Shown here piece by piece: positions 35,291 to 43,777 of a DNA stretch of 43,779 nt. A program made the translations under genes and the position numbers. Numbering within the stretch: position 1 is the first letter of the stretch; every line of letters starts with the position of its first letter. A model generated the notes under the pieces. That model saw only the letters and a program-made list of their open reading frames with translations. It searched no databases and was not told the origin of the DNA. Origin of the DNA: a bacterium (GTDB lineage Bacteria > Zixibacteria > MSB-5A5 > WJJR01); assembly GCA_021813505.1 (NCBI GenBank), contig JAKAKI010000044.1, forward strand, positions 1-43,779. The letters run 5' to 3'.

Positions 35291-35475
35291 AAGAAGTATC
35301 CGTAGTTTGATTGTTACCTCGCGCGTCTTTCAGTGCTGCCCCAGTGGCCGCCGAACCGCGCGACGACAAAGACGGACCGATCCAGATTGGGGGTCACGTC
35401 CGTCCCAAGCAACCCGGCGGCAGGGCGACTGTCAAGAGGGTTTTGCCCAAGGCCGGGGGTCTCAAAGTGGCCGAC

Positions 35476-36468
35476 ATGCCCACCCGCCCCGCCGTCTTCA
35501 TCACTGGAGCCAATGGATTTGTCGGATCGCATCTGGCCCGCGCGCTCGATCGGGCGGGATATCCCATTCGCGCCTTGGTGCGTCGGGGCGCAGATCGCTC
35601 TCGTGTTGCGGATGTCAACATTGAATGGATCGAAGGTGACCTGAATGATCGCGCGGCTCTGGCTCAAGGATGCAAGGATGCCGGCCTGATCTTCCATGTC
35701 GCTGGACGAGTCAAAGCGCCGGATTTGGCCGCCTACCGGTTGGCCAATGTGCAAGGCACAATCAACCTGCTTGACGCCGCCGAGGAATCGAGATCCACTC
35801 TCCAGCGATTTGTGTACGTCTCTTCCCTCGCGGCCGCCGGGCCAACACGTGACGGTCACCCCAAGTCGGAGATCGACCCGGAATCGCCCACGACCCCCTA
35901 TGGCATCAGCAAGCTGGAGGGAGAACTGGCCGTCCGGGCGCGAGCGGACCGCATGCCGGTGACAGTCGTGCGGCCACCAGCCGTCTATGGCCCGGGCGAT
36001 ACAGAGGTCCTGGGATTCTTCCAAGCCGTAAGCTGGCACATTAAGCCCTTGTTCAGGGACCCGCCCGTCCGCATGACAATGGTTCATGTAACGGATCTGG
36101 CGGATGGGATCATGCTGGCGGCCGAAAGACCCGAGGCCATCGGCGAAGTCTTCTTTATCGCCGAGAATCAGCATTACGATCTGGCGACAGCGGAAGATCT
36201 GATTCAAGCGGCCCTGGGAACCTGGGCCGTACGAGTTCGAATTCCGGGACCACTCCTGCTCACCATTGCCGGCATTGCCGAACTGGTGGGCAAAGTCGGA
36301 GGGTTCACACCCAAACTGAACCGCCATAAAGCACGCGACTTCATGCAGAATGACTGGACCTGCTCGATCGACAAGGCCATGTCCCGCCTCGGCTATCAAT
36401 CCCGGATTCCATTCGCCGAGGGTACGAAGCAGACCGTCGAATGGTACCGGGCGAACGGCTGGTTGTAG
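35476..36468 (+). CDS. Extended SDR (NAD-dependent epimerase/dehydratase type), possible sphingolipid-pathway reductase
   Basis: This protein of 330 residues from ATG 35476 opens 'PAVFITGANGFVGSHLARAL', the nucleotide-binding motif. It has 'YVSSLAAAGPT' for the catalytic Ser strand and 'TTPYGISKLEGEL' with the catalytic Tyr-x3-Lys. A late hydrophobic stretch ('LLLTIAGIAELVGK') suggests a lipid or membrane-near substrate. Caulobacter's proposed ceramide reductase CerR is also an extended SDR near spt, so a role on the spt product is plausible but not shown. The frame is open back to TTG 35311, and that 55-residue Pro/Gly/Arg-rich stretch could be a longer start. It heads a five-gene run. Confidence 0.75.
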   Translation: MPTRPAVFITGANGFVGSHLARALDRAGYPIRALVRRGADRSRVADVNIEWIEGDLNDRAALAQGCKDAGLIFHVAGRVKAPDLAAYRLANVQGTINLLDAAEESRSTLQRFVYVSSLAAAGPTRDGHPKSEIDPESPTTPYGISKLEGELAVRARADRMPVTVVRPPAVYGPGDTEVLGFFQAVSWHIKPLFRDPPVRMTMVHVTDLADGIMLAAERPEAIGEVFFIAENQHYDLATAEDLIQAALGTWAVRVRIPGPLLLTIAGIAELVGKVGGFTPKLNRHKARDFMQNDWTCSIDKAMSRLGYQSRIPFAEGTKQTVEWYRANGWL

Positions 36469-36479
36469 GGTAAACGTGT

Positions 36480-36887
36480 ATGATGGGCACAACCGGAAAT
36501 CTCATTCGCATCATTCCCCCGTGGCTGCTGGGGGTGGCCGTAACGCTGGTGGGACACTGGGGGGACCGGCGCTGGTTTTCGCAGCGCAGCGATCTCGCGT
36601 CAGGCGGGAGTGTGTGGGACAGCATCTCGGTCGTACTGTTCGCTAATCTTCTCTTTTTGGGGCTGCTCCCCACCATGATTCTCGATTTCATCCAACCGAT
36701 GATCCCGTTTACCGGCGCCCGCGCAGGTCTTGCCGTGGCTCTGCTTGGCTTTCTGTTCGGCCTTGTGCCCGCACGTCTGCTTGATGCCCCCCGCACCGGC
36801 TGGGATCGGGCGTTTTGGCTGCTTTTGATTGACTTTCTCCGTCTCGGCGGGGCTTTGACCCTGATCGGCTGGCTCCTTGTGATCTGA
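36480..36887 (+). CDS. Small integral membrane protein, function unknown
   Basis: This 135-residue protein has about four hydrophobic segments (near 10-24, 46-68, 78-98 and 112-134). A polar loop around 25-45 holds 'HWGDRRWFSQRSD'. I do not recognise the family. It follows the SDR stop by 11 bases and precedes the aminotransferase gene by 20, so it is co-transcribed with both. Two ATGs lie back to back at 36480 and 36483 and either may be used. It could be a membrane partner for the lipid-related enzymes next to it; that is inference from position only. Confidence 0.65.
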   Translation: MMGTTGNLIRIIPPWLLGVAVTLVGHWGDRRWFSQRSDLASGGSVWDSISVVLFANLLFLGLLPTMILDFIQPMIPFTGARAGLAVALLGFLFGLVPARLLDAPRTGWDRAFWLLLIDFLRLGGALTLIGWLLVI

Positions 36888-36907
36888 AACTGCAAAGGGA
36901 ATGCAAC

Positions 36908-38098
36908 ATGGATGGGAGTTCAATGGTGACCGCGAAGATCCAGCCTGCGACGCATCGCGACTGGAAATGTGAATTCGAGATCGATCCCGATAATGTATTT
37001 CTCAACCACGCTTCGTTCGGACCGGTCACACGACGGGGCCGAATGGCCGCCGAATCGCTGATTAAACGCTGGGGACATTTGACCCCCGGCCTTGACGTCG
37101 ATGACGAGACCTTCGCGATGCTCGCCAGCGCAAAAGCGCGGTTCGCACGGCTTATTGGGGCGAAGGACGACCGGATCGGGTTTGCGCCGAATACATCTTA
37201 TGGATTGAATGCCGTCCTCTGGGGATTGGGCCTCACAAAAGGGGAACGAATCCTGCTGCCCCAGATCGAATTCCCCGCTCTGGTTTACGCCGTCAAGAAT
37301 ATCGCGAAGAAGCTGGATTTGAAGATCGAGCCTCTTCCCTGCCCCAAGGGATTTCTCGAAATCGAGACCTTGGAAAAGGCGCTCTCGCAAACCTCTGCCG
37401 TGCTCGCGATATCGTATGTTCAGTACTTCAACGGATACCGCTACGATCTGAAGACGATCACCGATCTCTGTCATGCCAAAGGTTGTTTTGTACTGGTGGA
37501 CGCAATCCAGGGCGTCGGCTCCGTCCCGCTCGAGGCCGAACAAATCGGCATCGATGCGCTGGCATGTGGCGCCCAGAAATGGCTCTTCGGGCAGACTGGC
37601 GCCGGATTCTTCTACATCTCCTCGCGCCCCATCAGAGCCGTGGAACCGCTTGAATCGGGCTGGCTCAGCGTGGACTGGGGGTACAGATTCGAAGACCTCA
37701 AGGAATGGAACAAACCCGGCTTCGAGGATGGCCGCCGCTGGGAAACTGGAACCTATCCATTCTTCTCGATCCGATTCGCCGAAACCGGTCTGGCCGTTCT
37801 GGAAGAGTGCGGCAAGCAACAGGTTTGGGCCATCATTCAGTCCTTGCTCGATCAACTCATCAGTGATTTGGAGGGAACCCAGTACCGGGTGGCCTTCGAA
37901 AGAGGTCCAGACCATCGCTCCGGAATACTGGCCCTGACCGGTCCGCGTATCCGGGAGTTGTATGAGCATCTGAAGGCTCACAAAATCCACACGTCATTCC
38001 GCGAAGGAACAATCCGGGTCTCCCCCCACTTCCATAACACGGTTGAGGAGATCGCCCGGCTGGTCGAACGAATCCGGCAGTTCGAGGGTAACGAATGA
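36908..38098 (+). CDS. Class V aminotransferase-fold PLP enzyme
   Basis: This 396-residue protein resembles isopenicillin N epimerase and cysteine desulfurase-like enzymes: 'NVFLNHASFGPVTRRGR' near 28-44, 'IGFAPNTSYGLNAVLWGLGL' near 93-112, 'VDAIQGVGSVPLE' near 198-210, and PLP Lys224 in 'CGAQKWLFGQTGAGF'. The catalytic Cys loop of SufS/IscS desulfurases is absent, so desulfurase activity is unlikely. The substrate is unknown. AAGGGA precedes ATG 36908. Its stop overlaps the next gene's start by four bases (ATGA at 38095), showing tight coupling to the propeller protein. Confidence 0.85.
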   Translation: MDGSSMVTAKIQPATHRDWKCEFEIDPDNVFLNHASFGPVTRRGRMAAESLIKRWGHLTPGLDVDDETFAMLASAKARFARLIGAKDDRIGFAPNTSYGLNAVLWGLGLTKGERILLPQIEFPALVYAVKNIAKKLDLKIEPLPCPKGFLEIETLEKALSQTSAVLAISYVQYFNGYRYDLKTITDLCHAKGCFVLVDAIQGVGSVPLEAEQIGIDALACGAQKWLFGQTGAGFFYISSRPIRAVEPLESGWLSVDWGYRFEDLKEWNKPGFEDGRRWETGTYPFFSIRFAETGLAVLEECGKQQVWAIIQSLLDQLISDLEGTQYRVAFERGPDHRSGILALTGPRIRELYEHLKAHKIHTSFREGTIRVSPHFHNTVEEIARLVERIRQFEGNE

Positions 38099-39582
38099 GA
38101 CGGATCTTGCCGCTCGCAGTGCTTCTCGCATTGATCCCCGCGGCAAGTGCGCCGGGTGGGCAAAACCCCCGTTACTTTTTCGGCGATTGGGTTGCCTACA
38201 CATCCGTCCGCTATGTGCATGCGGCAATCGTCGCGCAAGACTACATGTACTTTGGCACGCGCGGAGGAGTCGCGCGCTATGACCGGCACCGCGACCAGTG
38301 GCTCCCGGCGCTCACCACGGCAGAGGGGCTGCGCGCCAATAATGTTCAGCGCCTCGCCTATGACAGTCAGACCGACGAAGTGTGGGCCGATACGCCGTCC
38401 GGAGTCTCAGTGTACCGTCCGGGTTTCCGCGAATGGGAAGACGCCAATCACTTCCCCGACTCGCTCGAACAGCCATGGCTGCGTTTGGATCTGCGTGGTT
38501 TGAGTTTCCCCTTCGGCTACGATGGCCTCACCGCGGGATACATCACCGACCCCCAGATGCGTTCTTACGAAATTCGGGGATATCTCGACGACAACTGGGG
38601 CACGCGGTGGATCGGAACTTGGGGGCAATTCGTCCTGACCATCCCACCCGGGACGTTTCAAATCGCTCCTCAGAGGTGGGGACTCTTCCAAAACGATGTT
38701 CAGGCGATCTACATGGACTCGTCCGGAATGGTCTTTGGCGGTCCCAATTTCTATGACGGCGCCAATGCACTGACAATCTGGGACACCGTTTCGGGCGATT
38801 GGCGCTACATCGAGGCAAGGTTCACCGAGGGTTTCGCGTCGGACAATGTCGAGCGTATCGTCGGTGATCCCGGTGGCCGGTACCTCTGGCTGGCCACCGA
38901 CCGCGGACTTGTGCGGATGGATCGAAAGACGGATGGCTTCCTGACTTATGGCCAGCGCGAGGGATTGATTGATGAGCGGGTGCACGCACTTGCACTCGAC
39001 GGTGACATCCTCTGGATCGGCAGCGAGCTGGGGATCGATGGTCTCTACCTGCCGCGAGATTCGATCTTCCACGCGAATACGGAAGCCGTGCGCAATGCGC
39101 GTGTCTACGACATCGAGGTGACCGGCGATGTGGTTTGGCTGGCAACCGATCGGGGTTTGCTGCGTCTGGCCAAGCCCACGCCGGAATGGCGGCGCTTTGC
39201 CACCGGTGAAGGTCCTTTGGCGGGCAGGGTGCGTGCCCTCGCTGCCACGCGCCGCAAGCTCTACGTCGGCTCGGATCATGGGATTGCGATCATCGATCTG
39301 ACCGGACGCGAACCGGTGGAAGCCCTCGAAAGCCCCAGCATTCTCCCCGACGACAATATTTACGAAATCGCCGTGACCGCTGACAGCATCGTCTGGGCGG
39401 CCACCCCCAGCGGACTGTTACGCGTGGTTCCCGCGACTCACGAGCGACGCATGTTTACTGTGGACGATGGACTGTTGGATGGCTTTGTGCAGCGTATTGT
39501 GGTGGATGGTGACTACTTGTGGCTGGGCACCGTCAAGGGCGCCAATAGGTTTCGGTGGAAAAACCCGCTTCGAATAGATTAA
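38095..39582 (+). CDS. Exported beta-propeller protein (two-component-regulator-propeller repeats)
   Basis: This 495-residue protein has an N-terminal signal peptide (hydrophobic 4-20). The body is made of repeated blades of about 40-45 residues with the pattern 'xxxWxGTxxGlxRxd'. Examples are 'YMYFGTRGGVARYDRHRDQW', 'YLWLATDRGLVRMDRKTDGF', 'VVWLATDRGLLRLAKPTPEW' and the final 'YLWLGTVKGANRF'. Such Reg_prop blades occur in periplasmic sensor domains, but no kinase or transmembrane part follows, so this is a free periplasmic or surface protein. Ligand and role are unknown. It is translated together with the aminotransferase before it. Confidence 0.85.
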   Translation: MRRILPLAVLLALIPAASAPGGQNPRYFFGDWVAYTSVRYVHAAIVAQDYMYFGTRGGVARYDRHRDQWLPALTTAEGLRANNVQRLAYDSQTDEVWADTPSGVSVYRPGFREWEDANHFPDSLEQPWLRLDLRGLSFPFGYDGLTAGYITDPQMRSYEIRGYLDDNWGTRWIGTWGQFVLTIPPGTFQIAPQRWGLFQNDVQAIYMDSSGMVFGGPNFYDGANALTIWDTVSGDWRYIEARFTEGFASDNVERIVGDPGGRYLWLATDRGLVRMDRKTDGFLTYGQREGLIDERVHALALDGDILWIGSELGIDGLYLPRDSIFHANTEAVRNARVYDIEVTGDVVWLATDRGLLRLAKPTPEWRRFATGEGPLAGRVRALAATRRKLYVGSDHGIAIIDLTGREPVEALESPSILPDDNIYEIAVTADSIVWAATPSGLLRVVPATHERRMFTVDDGLLDGFVQRIVVDGDYLWLGTVKGANRFRWKNPLRID

Positions 39583-39623
39583 TTAGCGCAGATTGAATCG
39601 GCCAATTCAACGAGGAGGAAGGG

Positions 39624-41156
39624 ATGACAAGACGATTGATTTTCCTGCTGACGCTCGGCGTCGTGTTGTGGAGCCTGGGTTGTTCCCAGCAGCAGGCAAG
39701 CATCGAGGATGCGAAAATCGCCAAGGTCCAGGCACCGCAGGCATTTGATGCCGCTCTGATTGCACAATACAACGCCTTGAACGACTCGGGATACCAGTTG
39801 ATGGACCAGGGGAAGACCGAGGAGGCGGTTGCCGCATTTGGCCGCCAGTCGGCGTTGATCCCTGCCGGCAAGTGGGCGGCATACAATTCCGCCTGCGCGT
39901 ATGGACGCGCCAAGCAGGTTGACAAGGGCATCGAGTGGCTGGACAGGGCGATCACACATGGTTGGGACGATACCGAGCAGCTCAATGGGGACGAAGACCT
40001 CGCGGCATTGCGTGCCGATCCGCGTTTTGGCCCTCTCGTTGCCCGCGCCTCCGCAACGCAGAATGCCAAAGAAGGTGCCTTTGCCAATGGGTTGCCAACC
40101 TATCCCACGGCAATTGCGTTTCCCAGCACCGACAGCCTGGAACGATGGGCTGCGGGACAGCAACAGATCATTCGCCGTAATCGGTCGGTCTGGTATGGCT
40201 GGCAGTACACGTCGGCACTTGTCGATCTCGAAGCCAAACGGATGGCGGCGTTGAAGGAGTTGAAGAAGGCCGATCCGACATTTGACTATGGTCTCGAGCG
40301 GGTTCGTTCCATCTCCCGGATAAAATCGATTTACAATTCATGGGGGCCGATTGCCGACGGCACGGTGAAGGAAGTGGATGACTATGTCGCCACCAAACCA
40401 TCGGTCGAAGGCCAGAGTGAAGCGCAGTACCGGGGCGGACTGGCGATCTATTGCCGCAAGCATCCCAGCATGCCCACCGACCCCGATTGGGCATCCGCAA
40501 CTCTGGCTGCCAGAGCCCGCCTGGCACAAGTGCAACCCGGGACCAAGTTCGACGGAGCGGCCAATGCGTGGCAGTTGATGTTCGATCTAACCGAAGCGGC
40601 CCAGAACAAGGAAGCTGTACTCCCCAAAGTTCGTGCGTTCACCGAGAAATTCAAGAATGATGAGCCGGCCATGCAGGTCGCCGGCGCCTTCTTCCAGGGG
40701 GACGTCGTCGCCTCGCTCTGGCCGATTCCCATTCAGGCGGTCGACATCGACAACAAACCGGTCAGTTTGGATCAGTACAAAGGCCGGGTTGTGCTGGTCG
40801 ACTTCTGGGCCACGTGGTGCGGTCCCTGCCGTGGCGAATTGCCGGGACTGCTCGCGGCTTACCAGAAGTACCACGATCAGGGATTCGACGTTCTGTCGAT
40901 TTCGCTCGACTACGCCGACAAGACAACCCAGGATGACTATCGCAAATGGATCACCGACAAGGGAATGAGCTGGCGCCATGTCTATGACCAGCATGATTGG
41001 AACGGCCCATTGGTCAAATCGTATCTCGTTCGCGGAATCCCCAGCCCGGTGCTGGTGGGACGCGATGGATCGCTTTCAGCCATGGGTGACGACTGCCGTG
41101 GTGACAAGCTAAACGGTACTATCGAAAAGGCGCTGACCGCGAAAGCCGGCGTCTAA
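39624..41156 (+). CDS. Lipoprotein with TPR-like region and TlpA/ResA-type thioredoxin domain
   Basis: This 510-residue protein has a signal peptide ending in lipobox 'WSLGC' (Cys20). Residues about 45-130 are TPR-like ('YNALNDSGYQLMDQGKTEEAVAAF', 'YNSACAYGRAKQVDKGIEWL'). A helical middle follows, then a thioredoxin-fold domain from about 365 with Cys399 and Cys402 in 'FWATWCGPCRGELPGL' and 'GIPSPVLVGRDG', which holds a cis-Pro candidate. It should reduce or exchange disulfides outside the cytoplasm, perhaps for c-type cytochrome maturation or lipoprotein folding. GAGGAGGAAGGG leads into ATG 39624. A strong terminator ends the operon. Confidence 0.88.
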   Translation: MTRRLIFLLTLGVVLWSLGCSQQQASIEDAKIAKVQAPQAFDAALIAQYNALNDSGYQLMDQGKTEEAVAAFGRQSALIPAGKWAAYNSACAYGRAKQVDKGIEWLDRAITHGWDDTEQLNGDEDLAALRADPRFGPLVARASATQNAKEGAFANGLPTYPTAIAFPSTDSLERWAAGQQQIIRRNRSVWYGWQYTSALVDLEAKRMAALKELKKADPTFDYGLERVRSISRIKSIYNSWGPIADGTVKEVDDYVATKPSVEGQSEAQYRGGLAIYCRKHPSMPTDPDWASATLAARARLAQVQPGTKFDGAANAWQLMFDLTEAAQNKEAVLPKVRAFTEKFKNDEPAMQVAGAFFQGDVVASLWPIPIQAVDIDNKPVSLDQYKGRVVLVDFWATWCGPCRGELPGLLAAYQKYHDQGFDVLSISLDYADKTTQDDYRKWITDKGMSWRHVYDQHDWNGPLVKSYLVRGIPSPVLVGRDGSLSAMGDDCRGDKLNGTIEKALTAKAGV

Positions 41157-41183
41157 TTTGAGTTGAACGTGCCGTACGGAGAA

Positions 41184-41212
41184 GGGTCCCGCTGCCAAGC
41201 GGGACCCTTTTT
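41184..41212. terminator. Intrinsic terminator, probably bidirectional
   Basis: GGGTCCCGCT and AGCGGGACCC form a perfect 10-bp stem around GCCA, followed by TTTTT at 41208-41212. It lies 27 bases after the TlpA-like gene and 2 bases from the stop of the opposing glycosyltransferase gene. It is the best intrinsic terminator in the window. Confidence 0.9.
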
Positions 41213-41214
41213 CA

Positions 41215-42003
41215 TTACTTGCGGAAACCGAACCAGAGCAGAAACAGCGGCTTGAGATTCTTAAGCCAGTCGACCGGGCGCACCTTGGTGTAGGACTCCG
41301 TCTTCTCGAAATCGTAGACCTTGGACACCGGCACTTCGGCCACGCGGAACTTCAGTGCGTTGACCTTGAACAACAGGTAAAACTCGATTTCGTACGAAAA
41401 ACCGAGCCAGGGCTGATTCCAGTCGATGCGTGGATCTTTCAGCAGCGAAATTCGGTACGCCCGAAAGCCGTTGGTGGCATCGGTCAGACGCTTGCGCAGC
41501 GCCATGGAAAACGTCCAGGTGTACAGCTTCATCGCGATCCAGCGATGGGGCGGCAGTCCACGGCTCAGCCCACCCTTGGCAAATCGCGAGCCTTGTACAT
41601 AATCGGCACGATCTTCGAGAATCGGAGCGACCAGTGATGGGATCAGGTGCGGGTCATCCTTGCCGTTTCCCGCCATCAGAGTGAAGACATCGAATCCGTT
41701 CTTGATAGCGTAGTTGTATCCCGCCCGGATCGCGGTTCCCGGACCAAGGTTCTTTCCATGCGAAATAACAACCACGCGCGGATTTCCCACAGCGTTGATC
41801 GCCTCCACCGATCCATCAGTGGAACCGTCGTCGATGATGAGCACCGTGTCGACCACGGCCTCAACCGCCGGATCCATGAATCGTTGAATCAGAGGTCCGA
41901 TCTTACGCGCTTCATTGTAGCAAAGGATGCAACTGACCACGCGCAGCTTGGGACGCTGGCCGCCGGATTCTCCGGGCGATCTCTGAAGGTCAGACTGTGG
42001 CAT
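41215..42003 (-). CDS. Family 2 glycosyltransferase (polyprenol-phosphate sugar transferase-like)
   Basis: This protein of 262 residues opens its GT-A fold with 'RVVSCILCYNEARKIGPLI', carries the nucleotide-binding 'LIIDDGSTDGS' (58-65), 'GKNLGPGTAIRAGYNYA' near 83-99, and 'LMAGNGKDDP' as the metal-binding region. It resembles enzymes that put a sugar on undecaprenyl or dolichyl phosphate, but lacks added membrane segments. ATG 42003 has GAGAGG about 9 bases upstream. The frame runs on to 42117 but overlaps the epimerase gene. The two genes are 20 bases apart and likely form one operon for surface polysaccharide or glycolipid sugars. Confidence 0.88.
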   Translation of the reverse strand: MPQSDLQRSPGESGGQRPKLRVVSCILCYNEARKIGPLIQRFMDPAVEAVVDTVLIIDDGSTDGSVEAINAVGNPRVVVISHGKNLGPGTAIRAGYNYAIKNGFDVFTLMAGNGKDDPHLIPSLVAPILEDRADYVQGSRFAKGGLSRGLPPHRWIAMKLYTWTFSMALRKRLTDATNGFRAYRISLLKDPRIDWNQPWLGFSYEIEFYLLFKVNALKFRVAEVPVSKVYDFEKTESYTKVRPVDWLKNLKPLFLLWFGFRK

Positions 42004-42023
42004 CGTGAATCGCCTCTCGCGTC

Positions 42024-43151
42024 TTACCGGGTTGCGGCCAGATCGGCTTGCCGTACAATCCGCAACTGCTTGAGGTATTCTTCGGCGCGAGTGAAGTACT
42101 CTTTCGGCTGTCCACACGATCTAATCCAGGCGACATACTGGGCGATCCCCTGGTCCACCGTGTGGGCCGCATTGAAGCCTAGTGCTCCCAACTGCTCGGT
42201 ATTGGCAAACAAGTGCCGCAGATCGATCGGGCGGAAGAATCCGGGCGTTGACGGCTCGATGTTCACGCCATAGGCCTTCGCCAGCTTGCGGGTAAAATCC
42301 ACGACGGTGGTGGCGCGGCCGGTGCCGACATTGAACACACGGCCATTGGCGCGCGGCTCCTCAGAGACAAGGACGTTGGCAGCGGCCACGTCTTTCACAA
42401 AGATGAAATCGCGCGACTGTTTTCCGTCCTCGTAAATCACCGGCGCCAGACCATTGAGCAATCGTGTGGAAAAAATCGAACATATCCCGGAATACGGATT
42501 GAATAGCGACTGGCGCGGGCCATACGTCAGCGAGTAGCGCAACGCGGTGACACCGAATCCAAGTTCACGCCCCATCGCCAGGGTAAGACGCTCTTCGAAG
42601 TACTTTGAGATGGAATAGACGCCCGTGACATCGGCGTCGGTCGACTCGCGTGTCGGGCATCCGGCCGCGTCCACGCCGCACTTGGGACAGGGAACTTCCC
42701 ACTGGCCGCGGCGGAAGCGCTCCTCCGACCGGATCGGCGGGTGGAACTCGCCATGCGTCTGGCACGTGTAAAGTCCTTCGCCGTAAATCGCCTGCGACGA
42801 CGCCGTCACCACCCAGCGAATCGGCAACGCTTTCTTCTTGATCACTTCAAACATCAGCGTCGTGCCGAGCGCATTGACGGCCGTCATCTTCGAGATCTCG
42901 GGAGCGAATCCGCCATACGCAGCCTGGTGAAAAACGGTATCTACGCCGGCCAAGGCCCGTTCCCATGCGGACTCATCACGGACGTCGGCTTCGATGAACT
43001 CGGCATCCTTGGGAATCCAGGCGGGGCGCCCCTCCAAGTGAACTGTTGGTTCCAGGTTATCAAGGATGCGGACCGTGTGGCCACGCTCTAAGAGCAGATC
43101 GACAATGTGCGACCCAATTAGTCCGGCTCCGCCGGTGACAAGCGCCTTCAT
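42024..43151 (-). CDS. Nucleotide-sugar epimerase (extended SDR) with Cys insertion, dTDP-L-rhamnose 4-epimerase-like
   Basis: This 375-residue protein has 'ALVTGGAGLIGSHIVDLLL' at the start and catalytic Tyr179 and Lys183 in 'VYSISKYFEE'. Between the two halves (about 128-170) is an insertion with 'GLYTCQTHGEFHPP' and 'WEVPCPKCGVDAAGC', four cysteines likely to bind zinc. Together with 'PRQSLFNPYSGICSIFSTRL' and 'DGKQSRDFIFVKDVA' this pattern is what I associate with dTDP-L-rhamnose 4-epimerases, which make dTDP-6-deoxy-L-talose. The exact sugar is inference. AGAGGAAG stands 6 bases before ATG 43151. No rhamnose synthesis gene lies in the window. Confidence 0.82.
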   Translation of the reverse strand: MKALVTGGAGLIGSHIVDLLLERGHTVRILDNLEPTVHLEGRPAWIPKDAEFIEADVRDESAWERALAGVDTVFHQAAYGGFAPEISKMTAVNALGTTLMFEVIKKKALPIRWVVTASSQAIYGEGLYTCQTHGEFHPPIRSEERFRRGQWEVPCPKCGVDAAGCPTRESTDADVTGVYSISKYFEERLTLAMGRELGFGVTALRYSLTYGPRQSLFNPYSGICSIFSTRLLNGLAPVIYEDGKQSRDFIFVKDVAAANVLVSEEPRANGRVFNVGTGRATTVVDFTRKLAKAYGVNIEPSTPGFFRPIDLRHLFANTEQLGALGFNAAHTVDQGIAQYVAWIRSCGQPKEYFTRAEEYLKQLRIVRQADLAATR

Positions 43152-43406
43152 TTCAGACTTCCTCTCATCCCGCCTCTAAATTGATGCCGGGAATCTCCTA
43201 AACTACACGGCGCGAGTCCGCGTTGCAACAGAAAGGTCCGCAAATTGATGCTGCGTCGGTGGTTCCTCGCCGCGACCTTTGCTCCCAACACACTCCTGGA
43301 AAGCGAATCTGGTGTGTTATCCTCCGGAAAAATCACTAACAGGACCCAAAACACCCTTGACAGATGACCATGAAACGCGATCTTTCCCTTTGTCTGGGCG
43401 GATGGT

Positions 43407-43527
43407 ATGTCGCCGGGGTCGGGTCTGGCCTCAGTAGTTGGCACACCGCATTGACGCTGCGTTCGCTCTCTTCCAGCCCAGAGCCAAGTAGTATTGTTAG
43501 TTCATCACATCCCGACCCCGGAGACAT
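43407..43527. repeat. Inverted repeat with 17-bp arms in a gene-free stretch
   Basis: ATGTCGCCGGGGTCGGG at 43407-43423 is complementary, with one mismatch, to CCCGACCCCGGAGACAT at 43511-43527. The 87-nt interior has no convincing gene. The stretch 43152-43590 holds no other feature I can support beyond the epimerase leader. This may be a miniature element. Confidence 0.5.
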
Positions 43528-43590
43528 CAAAACGCTTCGAGCGGCGGAGCATGACTTGTTTCGTCCAAAACAAGTGATCCCCAAAAAACT

Positions 43591-43613
43591 CGGGCGGGTT
43601 TCGCACCCGCCCG
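43591..43613 (-). terminator. Intrinsic terminator of the incoming minus-strand gene
   Basis: CGGGCGGGT and ACCCGCCCG form a perfect 9-bp stem around TTCGC. On the minus strand it is followed by AGTTTTTTGG, giving a run of six T. It lies 33 bases after the stop of the gene that enters from the window's right edge. Confidence 0.85.
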
Positions 43614-43645
43614 ATCATCAGGATATTTCGTAACGATCTTGGTGA

Positions 43646-43777
43646 TCAACCTTTAGAGGCGATCCCGGCAGCCAGCGAACGGGCCTGGTTGTCGTCCGGG
43701 AAGTACTCAAGCCACTTCCGGGCAGCTGCTGCCGCCTGCGCCGTCTTGCCTTGGCTCATGCAGTTCGCTACGTACGA
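43646..43777 (-). CDS. C-terminal end of a probable TPR-type protein
   Basis: The last 43 residues of a gene running in from the right edge are visible, ending at the stop 43646-43648. They are helical and read 'AAAARKWLEYFPDDNQARSLAAGIASKG', with the Tyr-Phe-Pro-Asp pattern typical between TPR helices. Too little is present to name the protein. The start lies outside the window, and a terminator follows. Confidence 0.6.
   Translation of the reverse strand, partial: SYVANCMSQGKTAQAAAAARKWLEYFPDDNQARSLAAGIASKG

Noticed and set aside
35311-35475. Longer N-terminus for the SDR
   Set aside because: The frame is open but the added 55 residues are low-complexity Pro/Gly/Arg sequence with no family match, and would leave only 20 bases between divergent genes. 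ATG 35476 was preferred, though not proven.
35314-36492. Long minus-strand open frame of 392 codons opposite the SDR gene
   Set aside because: It is the antisense shadow of a clear SDR gene and has no recognisable motif.
36920-37990. Long minus-strand frame of 356 codons opposite the class V aminotransferase
   Set aside because: It is a shadow of a gene with a complete PLP-enzyme motif set.
36908-38098. Second cysteine desulfurase linked to the suf locus
   Set aside because: It lacks the catalytic cysteine loop of SufS and IscS and lies in a separate operon.
43148-43633. Open frames of 82-98 codons on both strands at the right end
   Set aside because: Composition is unlike the real genes, there is no ribosome site, and the region contains an inverted repeat and a terminator.
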